Source: Candidatus Nomurabacteria bacterium
GTDB lineage: Bacteria; Patescibacteriota; Minisyncoccia; Phycocordibacterales; CALRBL01
Assembly (NCBI GenBank): GCA_943354075.1
Contig: CALRBL010000018.1
Span: forward strand, 1 to 8,650
Reading direction: 5' to 3'
DNA: 8,650 nt
Both the position numbers and the translations under genes were made by a program. Shown in pieces: positions 1-6,168 of this stretch. Within the stretch, counting starts at the first letter, position 1. Each line of letters opens with the position of its first letter. Under the pieces are notes generated by a model. That model searched no databases. It saw nothing but the letters and a program-made list of their open reading frames with translations, and was not told the origin of the DNA.

Positions 1-838
1 CACGAGGCACGAGTCTCTGAGAAAATATTCCGATGAGACTACTTGAAAGCTGCATACGAATCTGATCTTGTTGATTGGAAGGAAATGAGTCGATGATACG
101 ATCAATAGTCTGAGCCGCGCTATTGGTGTGGAGTGTTGAAAAAACAAGATGCCCCGTTTCTGCGGCAGTAACAGCTGCTCCAATGGTTTCAATATCTCGC
201 ATTTCACCTACCAAAATAACATTGACGTCTTGACGGAGGACATTCACCAGCGCTCCATAAAAATCTTTAGTGTCAGTACGGACCTCGCGTTGATCAATGA
301 TTGATTTCTTTTCTGAATAAATATATTCAATAGGATCTTCGATAGTGATGATGTGTTCTGCACGGTTACAATTGATGATTTCAATCATTGCAGCAAGAGT
401 GGTGGACTTTCCTTGCCCCACAGGACCCACCACCAAAAAAAATCCTTGTTTTCTATTGGAGAACGTCTCGAGAAGGGGAGGAAGATTGAGCTCTTGAAGG
501 GTGCGTACTACCTTGGGAATAAGACGGAGAGAGATACTAACGAGTCCCTGCTGCACGTATGCATTACCACGAAAACGTCCGTCCATACCAAGAGGACTAT
601 ATGAAAAGTCTATTTCTTTATCACTAGTGAATTTTTCTCTATTAATAGGAGAAAGCATCTCATCAAGAAAAGATTGTATTTCCTGTCCGGCAAGTTCTTT
701 CAACTTGACCAGAGGCATAAGAGAACCAGAAACACGAATAACGGGAACACGTCCTTCAGAAAGATGGAGATCCGACCCTCCTTCCTTGGTGACGATATCT
801 ATGAGCTCCGCCAATAATTGCTTGTGTGCATCCTTCAT
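1..838 (-). CDS. pilT: PilT-family type IV pilus retraction ATPase (partial, C-terminus missing)
   Basis: Cytoplasmic hexameric ATPase of the GspE/PilT secretion superfamily; family members power pilus retraction, twitching and DNA pulling. The frame opens with MKDAHKQLLAELIDIV and stays open for 279 codons to the window edge; PilT is usually about 340-370 residues, so some 65-90 C-terminal residues lie outside. Visible motifs: the N-terminal SDLHLSEG signature (residues 22-29), Walker A GPVGQGKST (138-146), Asp box around ITIEDPIEY (164-172), IIDQREV (180-186), Walker B VILVGEMRD with catalytic Glu212 (207-215), His box TGHLVFSTLHTN (228-239), and the start of the QRLVPR segment at the edge. 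GEMRD together with the QREV segment fits PilT better than PilB. Walker A has V and Q where most PilTs read GPTGSGKS, which still satisfies GxxxxGKS/T. It is the last visible gene of the operon, 17 nt after the receiver gene. The leader is A/T-only with no Shine-Dalgarno. PilU-type paralogues cannot be excluded without the C-terminus. Confidence 0.93.
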   Translation of the reverse strand, partial: MKDAHKQLLAELIDIVTKEGGSDLHLSEGRVPVIRVSGSLMPLVKLKELAGQEIQSFLDEMLSPINREKFTSDKEIDFSYSPLGMDGRFRGNAYVQQGLVSISLRLIPKVVRTLQELNLPPLLETFSNRKQGFFLVVGPVGQGKSTTLAAMIEIINCNRAEHIITIEDPIEYIYSEKKSIIDQREVRTDTKDFYGALVNVLRQDVNVILVGEMRDIETIGAAVTAAETGHLVFSTLHTNSAAQTIDRIIDSFPSNQQDQIRMQLSSSLIGIFSQRLVPR

Positions 839-855
839 TTTTTTTATTTGTTAAT

Positions 856-1257
856 TTATATACCGTTTTCTTTACCGATCTTCTCTACTTCGTTTACTAC
901 TTCGGATGGGATGGTGGTAGCTTTGATAATGTATCCTTTAATATCAAATTTTTCTGCTGCTTCAAGATCAGTGCTCTGCCCCTGATTAGTAAGCATGATG
1001 ACAAGCGTCTTTGGAGAAAGCTTTTCTTTGCGAAATTCCTCAAGAAATTCCAAACCGTTCATCTTTGGCATAATCATATCGAGAAGAATAACATCAGGAG
1101 TCATTCCCTCTTTGATTTTCGTTAGTCCATCCAGACCATCACGAGCAGTGGAAATATGGTGCCCTCGATTGGTGAATTTGAGGGAATACATATCGAGGAG
1201 AAACTGATCATCATCAACAAGTAAGATGTCGTAAGATGTTTTTTTTGATGATTCCAT
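856..1257 (-). CDS. Single-domain response regulator (CheY-like receiver) in the pilus operon
   Basis: A 133-residue stand-alone REC domain with no output domain. The receiver residues are all present: acidic pocket VDDD (residues 14-17), phosphoacceptor Asp60 in VILLDMIMPKMNG, conserved Thr90 in IMLT, and Lys112 in YIIKAT. The protein ends about 20 residues after that Lys, so only the last receiver helix follows. The family takes phosphate from a histidine kinase on the Asp and changes a protein-binding face. It starts 3 nt after the pilB stop and ends 17 nt before pilT, so it is co-transcribed with both motor ATPases. By analogy with PilG/PilH of Pseudomonas it may tune extension against retraction; that role is inference from position. 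No kinase gene is visible, so the phosphodonor must be encoded elsewhere. The nearest purine-rich stretch (GGAAG) is about 19 nt upstream of the ATG, too far to be a normal ribosome binding site. Confidence 0.95.
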   Translation of the reverse strand: MESSKKTSYDILLVDDDQFLLDMYSLKFTNRGHHISTARDGLDGLTKIKEGMTPDVILLDMIMPKMNGLEFLEEFRKEKLSPKTLVIMLTNQGQSTDLEAAEKFDIKGYIIKATTIPSEVVNEVEKIGKENGI

Positions 1258-1260
1258 AAA

Positions 1261-2976
1261 TTATAATTTATTTACTTCCTCGAAAGGAATCTTTCTCTCA
1301 AGTGCCTTTATTATAGCATCTTCCTTCATAGTGAACATCCCTTGCTTACGCACGATGTTCCACATCGAACCCTCGGTAGGATCAGTAAGAATCATCTTTT
1401 CAAGTTCTTTGGTCATAGCAAACATCTCAAAAACTGCCATACGACCGCGAACACCCTTAGGACATTCGGGAGTGGGCTGAATACCAAACACTTCCTTCGA
1501 TTGAGGAATCTCAGTTTTAAATTCTGCAGGAAGATCCTTGAATTCCTTGTCGATCATCATCTGGATACTACCTTCAATAGGCATCGATACCCCTGTACCA
1601 TCGCACAACTTGGAGACGAGTCGCTGCCCCATGACGAGAATTAACGTAGGAGCAATGAGGTATGGATCAACTCCCATATCCACAAGTCGTGGGATAGCAC
1701 CGAGCGCTGTGTTGGTGTGAATGGTTGAAAGCACAAGGTGTCCCGTAAGCGCCGCTTGGATAGCGAGCTGTGCGGTCTCTTTGTCTCGGATCTCTCCCAC
1801 CATGATGACATCAGGGTCTTGTCGAAGAGTGGTTCGAAGTCCGGTAGCAAAGGTATACCCAATCTCAGGACGCACTTGTGACTGCGACACACCTTCGATG
1901 TTGTATTCAACAGGATCTTCAAGAGAAAGCACATTCTCGGCTTCCCTATCGATTTCATTAAGCATCGAATACAGAGTGGTTGATTTTCCGGAACCGGTCG
2001 GACCAGTAATAAGAATAAGTCCGTACGGACGTTTGATGGCAGCTTTGATGATATCAAGATTACGCTTAGTCAAACCAACATCTTCGATTCCCTTCACCCC
2101 TTTCTCCTGATCAAGAATTCGCATCACGATCTTTTCACCATAATATGAAGGAAATGTGGAAACACGGAAGTCAATCTTCCTATTATCGATACGAGCAGAA
2201 AATCGACCGTCTTGAGGTTTACGTTTCTCATCGAGACGCATATCTGACAAGATTTTAATACGAGCAACTACTGCTTGGTGCACTTTGAGAGGAAGGGTGA
2301 TGCTGGTATTCAAAACACCGTCCACTCGATAACGCACACGGACAGATTCACGCATCGGCTCTATATGAACATCGGAAGCGCTACCGTCGATAGCGTATCG
2401 GAGCACAGTTGCCACAATTTTTGTAACAGGCGCATCTTCAACAATATTAACACCTTCCGCTTCCTGCTTGTCCTTTGACATAGAAGTGATTTGGATATCT
2501 TCGGAAGCCAAATCTGTTTCAAGATCAGAAAGAGCTTTGGTCACTTCTCCCGGCAAGCCCTTATATGAAGTGAGAGTCTTTTCAAAATCAGCTTCAGAAA
2601 CTATGTATACCTTAAACGGCATATGAATCTTCGAAGAAATGAAGTTGAGGGCGTCGATAGCTGCTATATTTTCAGGATCAGCAATACCTACTTCGAGAAC
2701 TCCATCTTTTACAGCAATAGGAACGATGCGGTAATAACTCGCAGATTCCTCGGGAATATAATTGAGAGTATCGAAAGGAATCGTCATCCCCTCAAGACTG
2801 CGCGATGGCATACCGTAATAAGCAGATTTTACACGAAGAATATCAGCAAGCGTTACGCCGCGCTCGACAAGAATAGTATCTAAAGTTTTCTTTGAAGAAG
2901 AAGCATCATTTTCGATTGCTTTGATGTCTTCTTTCTTTATCTTCTTATCCTTTTCGAGGGCGTCGAGAAAGCTCAT
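1261..2976 (-). CDS. pilB: PilB/GspE-family type IV pilus extension ATPase
   Basis: Cytoplasmic hexameric ATPase that drives pilin polymerisation at the inner-membrane platform. The 571 residues match a full-length PilB. Order: N-terminal MshEN/T2SSE-N-like domain (about residues 1-140), linker, N2 domain with SDVHIEPM (201-208) and RYRVDG (215-220), Walker A GPTGSGKST (325-333), Asp box LSLEDPVEY (350-358), Walker B IMVGEIRD (391-398), His box TGHLVLSTIHTN (411-422), and QRLVSKLC (451-458). PilB/GspE proteins usually carry a tetracysteine zinc site (CxxC ... CxxC) after QRL. Here only Cys458 and Cys505 remain, in KLCDGTG and TPECPKG, so the classical site is incomplete. The following GRMAVFE (511-517) is retained. 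The gene starts 6 nt after the small PilP-like gene and is followed 3 nt later by the receiver gene. No Shine-Dalgarno precedes the ATG (leader ends TTTTAATTTCTT). A type II secretion GspE is the main alternative, but PilM/N/O and PilT neighbours argue for the pilus. Confidence 0.95.
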   Translation of the reverse strand: MSFLDALEKDKKIKKEDIKAIENDASSSKKTLDTILVERGVTLADILRVKSAYYGMPSRSLEGMTIPFDTLNYIPEESASYYRIVPIAVKDGVLEVGIADPENIAAIDALNFISSKIHMPFKVYIVSEADFEKTLTSYKGLPGEVTKALSDLETDLASEDIQITSMSKDKQEAEGVNIVEDAPVTKIVATVLRYAIDGSASDVHIEPMRESVRVRYRVDGVLNTSITLPLKVHQAVVARIKILSDMRLDEKRKPQDGRFSARIDNRKIDFRVSTFPSYYGEKIVMRILDQEKGVKGIEDVGLTKRNLDIIKAAIKRPYGLILITGPTGSGKSTTLYSMLNEIDREAENVLSLEDPVEYNIEGVSQSQVRPEIGYTFATGLRTTLRQDPDVIMVGEIRDKETAQLAIQAALTGHLVLSTIHTNTALGAIPRLVDMGVDPYLIAPTLILVMGQRLVSKLCDGTGVSMPIEGSIQMMIDKEFKDLPAEFKTEIPQSKEVFGIQPTPECPKGVRGRMAVFEMFAMTKELEKMILTDPTEGSMWNIVRKQGMFTMKEDAIIKALERKIPFEEVNKL

Positions 2977-2982
2977 AAGAAA

Positions 2983-3270
2983 TTAAAAGGGTGCAAAAGG
3001 ATTAGGACGACCAGAAGGTTCATCAGGGATTATTCTTGTGCGATCATCAAGAGAACGAAATGCAGGAGTTAGAAAGATATCTCCGCTAATTTTAATAGCA
3101 TTCACTATCTTAACCTGTCTCACTAATTTTGCAGCGAGAACATCAGCTTCAGAATTAAGTTGTCCGCTTAGTTCGGTAACAAGACCATTTTGATTTTGTG
3201 CTTGTGCAGCAGCAGTAAGGACGAAGATTCCAACTAAAGCGATTATAAGAATATATTTTTTCATATGCAT
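2983..3270 (-). CDS. Small secreted PilP-like protein ending in a GRPNPFAPF motif
   Basis: 95 residues. A hydrophobic N-terminal segment (about residues 4-22, after Lys4-Lys5) ending in AAAQAQ looks like a Sec signal peptide with signal peptidase I cleavage near Ala25. No lipobox cysteine is present, so it is not an evident lipoprotein. The mature part is about 70 residues with a hydrophobic VKIVNAIKISGDIF stretch (53-66), and the protein stops at GRPNPFAPF (87-95). The gene sits directly after pilO and before pilB, the general area where PilP belongs in a pilMNOP cluster. The N-terminal region of PilP carries a similar PF-containing motif before its beta domain. I infer a reduced PilP-like partner of PilN/PilO lacking the C-terminal beta domain; the homology is not proven. 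ATG at 3270 lies 1 nt after the pilO stop. Met3 (ATG at 3264) is an equally good start that removes only two residues. Confidence 0.75.
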   Translation of the reverse strand: MHMKKYILIIALVGIFVLTAAAQAQNQNGLVTELSGQLNSEADVLAAKLVRQVKIVNAIKISGDIFLTPAFRSLDDRTRIIPDEPSGRPNPFAPF

Positions 3271-3271
3271 G

Positions 3272-3796
3272 TTATTTTAACCAATAAGTGCGCACGGTGA
3301 CCGCAAAATCATACCCCTCCTTTTCTCCAGGAGTGAACGAAACCCCAACCACATCCATAAGACGTAAATTGTTCTCAAGAGCCGAGATGAAATACATAAA
3401 GGTAGGATACGCAGCTGTTACATTGAAAGAGATGTCGACTGAATTATACCCTTCTCGACTGGAAACGGCTGCAGCGTCTTCGTTACTAAGATTAATATTG
3501 AGCATTTGAAGACCGTACTTCGAAGCAACATCTTCCATGGCAAGAATGAGTTTGACATCATTAATAGTGCTTGGAATAAGGACGGGGAGTTTCGCCATAT
3601 CCTTGGGATCAAGAGCATCTACCTGTGCTTGCAATGTGGCAACTTGCTTTTCAAGTAATTCAGCTTGTTCAAGAGTTTCCTTGTAAACCGTGAGCTCCTG
3701 ACGAACAGCAGAAACTTTTTTCCATTCTGGCTTCACAAAACCGAAAAAGATTCCTATTGAAGCGAGTATGAGAAAAATTGAAAGAGCGTTTTTCAT
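3272..3796 (-). CDS. pilO: PilO-like type IV pilus inner-membrane assembly protein
   Basis: 174 residues, in the short range for PilO (about 180-210 in Proteobacteria). The N-terminus has one membrane helix (residues about 4-21), then a charged, heptad-like coiled coil (27-62: VRQELTVYKETLEQAELLEK and on). Next comes the PilO-type turn LPVLIPSTINDVKLIL (70-85) and a periplasmic ferredoxin-like fold ending in a long amphipathic segment, YPTFMYFISALENNLRLMDV (130-149). In characterised pili PilO pairs with PilN through this periplasmic domain and joins PilM to the rest of the machine. Its ATG overlaps the pilN stop by one base (TAATG), which suggests translational coupling. No Shine-Dalgarno is visible. 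The assignment rests on fold pattern and position, since PilO proteins are poorly conserved in sequence. Confidence 0.83.
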   Translation of the reverse strand: MKNALSIFLILASIGIFFGFVKPEWKKVSAVRQELTVYKETLEQAELLEKQVATLQAQVDALDPKDMAKLPVLIPSTINDVKLILAMEDVASKYGLQMLNINLSNEDAAAVSSREGYNSVDISFNVTAAYPTFMYFISALENNLRLMDVVGVSFTPGEKEGYDFAVTVRTYWLK

Positions 3797-4383
3797 TATT
3801 GTGGATTATAAATAAGTACCTGTGGGTCAATGGTGGTAAGAAAACTAAAACTTACTTCTCCTTCCGAATCAAGGTTGAGATCGGAAAAAAAAGGAGATTT
3901 AAAATACTTCTTTGCAGCATCCGAAGAAGTAAGGAGATCTGCCTGCTTGGAAACTCCTCCGAAACTCTGTGCCTTACCTTTCATAATCAAAGTAACCTGA
4001 GTAGGTGAAAGATATTTAAATTCGAAAGATGTAAAACGAAGACTTTTTAAAGTATGTGCTTCAAGCATATCAAAAAGTCCGGCAAGGGTGGTGTGATTCT
4101 TAAGAAGAGCGTTAGCAACTTTCAATTGCTTATCGACAACTATGATTTTGTCAACTGCTGCATAATTAAAAGATGCTTCTTTAACGATCGCGGCTTCTTT
4201 AGCGACAGCAACTTGCTTTTCAATAATTTTTCCGTAGATAAAAACTCCAGCGGAAGCAGCGATTACAATAAATATCAGGAGGGTAGAAGCGATAGAAAGA
4301 AGATTGTGAGGAGTTTTATTCTTTATACTTCCCGACTCATTGAAGGATTTTGGAATAAAAGAGGTTTTAAATTTATTTTCCAT
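3796..4383 (-). CDS. pilN: PilN-like type IV pilus inner-membrane assembly protein
   Basis: 195 residues with the PilN layout: a short cytoplasmic N-terminus containing FIPKSFN (residues 9-15), one membrane helix (about 28-50), then a periplasmic helical stalk and a small alpha/beta domain. In studied systems the cytoplasmic N-terminal tail of PilN inserts into PilM and the periplasmic part dimerises with PilO. The tail here is longer than a minimal INLLPWR-type tail and lacks that exact motif, so PilM binding is expected by position only. It lies 17 nt after pilM and overlaps pilO by one base. An extended -10-like TGGTATACT sits 6 nt before the ATG, so the gene may also have its own start site giving a nearly leaderless transcript. 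The family call rests on topology and gene order. Confidence 0.8.
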   Translation of the reverse strand: MENKFKTSFIPKSFNESGSIKNKTPHNLLSIASTLLIFIVIAASAGVFIYGKIIEKQVAVAKEAAIVKEASFNYAAVDKIIVVDKQLKVANALLKNHTTLAGLFDMLEAHTLKSLRFTSFEFKYLSPTQVTLIMKGKAQSFGGVSKQADLLTSSDAAKKYFKSPFFSDLNLDSEGEVSFSFLTTIDPQVLIYNPQ

Positions 4384-4389
4384 AGATTA

Positions 4390-4417
4390 AGTATACCAGT
4401 TTAAGAAAGCTCTTCAA
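4390..4417 (-). promoter_or_regulatory. Possible sigma70-like internal promoter ahead of pilN
   Basis: Read on the minus strand there is TTGAAG (4417-4412), a 16-nt spacer, and TATACT (4395-4390) preceded by TG-G, an extended -10. The -35 part lies in the last codons of pilM. A start 6-8 nt after the -10 would fall at or next to the pilN ATG (4383), giving a leaderless or almost leaderless message. TATACT matches the consensus at 5 of 6 bases and TTGAAG at 4 of 6. AT-rich DNA yields such matches by chance, so this is a candidate only. Confidence 0.4.
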
Positions 4418-5504
4418 GCTTTCGAAGCGCAGCACCAGTCGCAACAGCAAATCCATATGCGGTGTCACGAAGTGTTGCTGAAATAAAAGCAGGAGCACTG
4501 ATCTTTGAAAACGGATTACCTAGCTCCGCTTTCAAATTAAGTTCCTTTTCTACTCTCTCAACAAAATGAGGAAGTGCAATCCCTCCCCCAGAAAGAATCG
4601 CAAGTCCAACACGCACACCTGAAGTACGTTCGAAATTCGAAATAATAGTGCGCGTTTCAGCCCATATATGGTTGAGAGTCAGATCAACCACACCATTAAC
4701 CGTCTTTTGATCAGCTTCTTTAAGAGAGGTAATGTTTCTTTTGATTTTTTCTGCTTCTGCAAAATTAATAACCAATGATTTTGCAAGACCTTCAGTAATA
4801 TCTTTTGATCCCTTATTAATGATGTGTGATGCACGGATAATGCCTCGCACGACAATGTACAGTTTAGTTCCAAGCGCCCCGAAATCAAAAACTAAAACAG
4901 GAGTATTTGTACGAGCAACAATCGATCGGACGACACTGAACATTTCAATCTCGAAGAAACTAGTCTGAAGACCATTATCTCGCACTATATTGTTATAACT
5001 ATTCAAGATTTCATTATGTATAGAAATGACAAGAACCTCGGTTTTGTCGATTGCATGAGCCTCTTTCACTTCAGCAGCATGATCATATTTTTCCTTAGGG
5101 ATAATCCACCAATCCAAAGTCACTTCAGAAATAGGGACGGGGATATATTTACGTGCCTCGATCGGAATGATCTCCTCAAGTTTTTTCTCAGAGAGAGCAG
5201 GCATTTCAATAAGTGAGACGAGGCTCGATTTGAAAGGGATTGCTACACCAGATTCGGTAGTCTTGATATTTGATTCATGAAGAACATCACGAAGCGCTTC
5301 GGATATCTTATCATTTGTCAGTGATGGAACGGTGCCAATTCCCCCACCCGCATAAGGACCGAGTGCGATTTCTCCGTAGGCTTTGAGGACGGCTTTGCCT
5401 CCCTCTTTCTTCAGCTCAACCACTTTTATCGATGACGATCCGATATCGATACCGAGAGCGGTCTGCCTGCCTCCTAATATTTTTTTAAAGTTAAAAAATG
5501 ACAT
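4401..5504 (-). CDS. pilM: PilM, actin-like type IV pilus assembly ATPase-fold protein
   Basis: 367 residues, the usual PilM length. Cytoplasmic actin/FtsA-fold protein that binds nucleotide and the PilN tail, forming the cytoplasmic ring of the pilus alignment complex. Visible motifs: the phosphate-1 loop ALGIDIGSSSIKVVEL (residues 16-31), the PilM-typical EARKYIPVPISEVTLDW (117-131), the phosphate-2 loop VFDFGALGTKLYI (205-217), the adenosine loop AILSGGGIALPHFVE (302-316), and GNPFSKI (329-335). An ATG 18 codons upstream (5558) is in frame, but it would add a hydrophobic stretch (MYSFFSIMIYLIVYK) unlike PilM and overlap comF. The ATG at 5504, giving MSFFNFKKILGG, is therefore the start. 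It is the first gene of the pilus operon and diverges from comF across 31 bp. No Shine-Dalgarno is seen. Confidence 0.94.
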   Translation of the reverse strand: MSFFNFKKILGGRQTALGIDIGSSSIKVVELKKEGGKAVLKAYGEIALGPYAGGGIGTVPSLTNDKISEALRDVLHESNIKTTESGVAIPFKSSLVSLIEMPALSEKKLEEIIPIEARKYIPVPISEVTLDWWIIPKEKYDHAAEVKEAHAIDKTEVLVISIHNEILNSYNNIVRDNGLQTSFFEIEMFSVVRSIVARTNTPVLVFDFGALGTKLYIVVRGIIRASHIINKGSKDITEGLAKSLVINFAEAEKIKRNITSLKEADQKTVNGVVDLTLNHIWAETRTIISNFERTSGVRVGLAILSGGGIALPHFVERVEKELNLKAELGNPFSKISAPAFISATLRDTAYGFAVATGAALRKLEELS

Positions 5505-5517
5505 AGTTACGCACTTA

Positions 5518-5533
5518 TATACTATTAAGTATA
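5518..5533. promoter_or_regulatory. Palindromic divergent promoter element between pilM and comF
   Basis: TATACTATTAAGTATA is an inverted repeat (arms TATACT/AGTATA, 4-nt AT centre) that presents a -10-like TATACT on each strand. On the plus strand the box ends 12 nt before the comF ATG. On the minus strand it ends 23 nt before the pilM ATG. Convincing -35 boxes are absent: TTGTAC on the minus strand at 5558-5553 with a 19-nt spacer is the best found. The whole intergenic region is only 31 bp, so both genes must be started from here or from inside each other. It could equally be the operator of a small dimeric regulator. Confidence 0.45.
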
Positions 5534-5535
5534 TC

Positions 5536-6168
5536 ATGATACTAAAGAAGCTGTACAAGCTATTTCTGTCTTTTCTATTCGAAAAAGATCAATTACTACA
5601 AAAGATTGAATTGATGGATGTGGAAACATTCCGAATATCGGCAGAACCTGCAAAAAAGATACCTATAGGCACAAAAGATATCGAAATGTATGCACTTTTT
5701 TCATACAAAGACCCTCTTGCTCGAGCTTTGGTGTGGAATATCAAGTTTAGAAGGAATAAAAAGTGTATCGCACTTGCAGGAGAGTTGTTGTGCTCGATAG
5801 TACCAATCAATCATCTTATTATTCCTGTGCCCATCTCGAGAAAAAGACTTCGAGAACGCGGATATAACCAAGTAAAACTGCTTGCTGATGCGATAAAACA
5901 CCACCACAAAGAAGGATTAGAGGCGCGAGAGATCTTGGAAGATTGTATCACTCGAAAACACACCTCCCCACAAACTTCCCTTTCGAGAGAAGACAGAGCA
6001 AAAAATCTCAGAGGAGTCTTCGAGATTACCCGACCAGACATTGTATACGGTAAGAATATTGTCATCCTCGACGATGTCATCACCACAGGAGCAACAATGA
6101 CCGAAATCGCAAGAGCGTTGAAAGCCGCAGGAGCAAAGAAGATCCTCGCACTATCACTTGCTCACTGA
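5536..6168 (+). CDS. comF: ComF-family phosphoribosyltransferase-fold protein lacking the zinc ribbon
   Basis: 210 residues. ComF proteins have a type I phosphoribosyltransferase fold and are needed for natural transformation in several bacteria, acting in the cytoplasm on incoming single-stranded DNA. Visible signature: LFSYKDPLARALVWNIKFRR (residues 54-73), PVPISRKRLRERGYNQVKLL (97-116), TSPQTSLSREDRAKNLRGVF (143-162), and the PRPP-loop VILDDVITTGAT (176-187). The usual N-terminal CxxC zinc ribbon is missing: the only cysteines are Cys77, Cys86 and Cys137, none paired as CxxC. The first 50 residues are instead a helical, charged leader. ATG at 5536 was chosen because further upstream the same frame runs antisense through the pilM start. 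It diverges from the pilus operon, consistent with a shared role in DNA uptake. Its TGA stop overlaps the 3' end of the oxidoreductase gene. Confidence 0.9.
   Translation: MILKKLYKLFLSFLFEKDQLLQKIELMDVETFRISAEPAKKIPIGTKDIEMYALFSYKDPLARALVWNIKFRRNKKCIALAGELLCSIVPINHLIIPVPISRKRLRERGYNQVKLLADAIKHHHKEGLEAREILEDCITRKHTSPQTSLSREDRAKNLRGVFEITRPDIVYGKNIVILDDVITTGATMTEIARALKAAGAKKILALSLAH

Noticed and set aside
353..854. Plus-strand frames of 83 and 117 residues near the left end
   Set aside because: They are antisense to the clearly recognisable pilT frame, whose motifs run without a break from 838 to the edge.
1641..2110. Long reading frames on both strands (138 residues minus, 129 residues plus) inside pilB
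   Set aside because: They lie fully within the well-supported pilB frame, over its conserved ATPase motifs, have no recognisable content, and are frame shadows.
5383..5535. Upstream extension of the comF frame
   Set aside because: It runs antisense through the first codons of pilM; the ATG at 5536 gives a family-like product.
5505..5558. Upstream ATG for pilM adding 18 residues with a hydrophobic start
   Set aside because: PilM is cytoplasmic and normally starts just before the GIDIGSSSIK segment; the extension would run through the divergent spacer into comF.
6154..6168. Possible UGA recoding as in Gracilibacteria/SR1
   Set aside because: Both comF and the oxidoreductase end at TGA at family-appropriate lengths, so TGA is a stop here.
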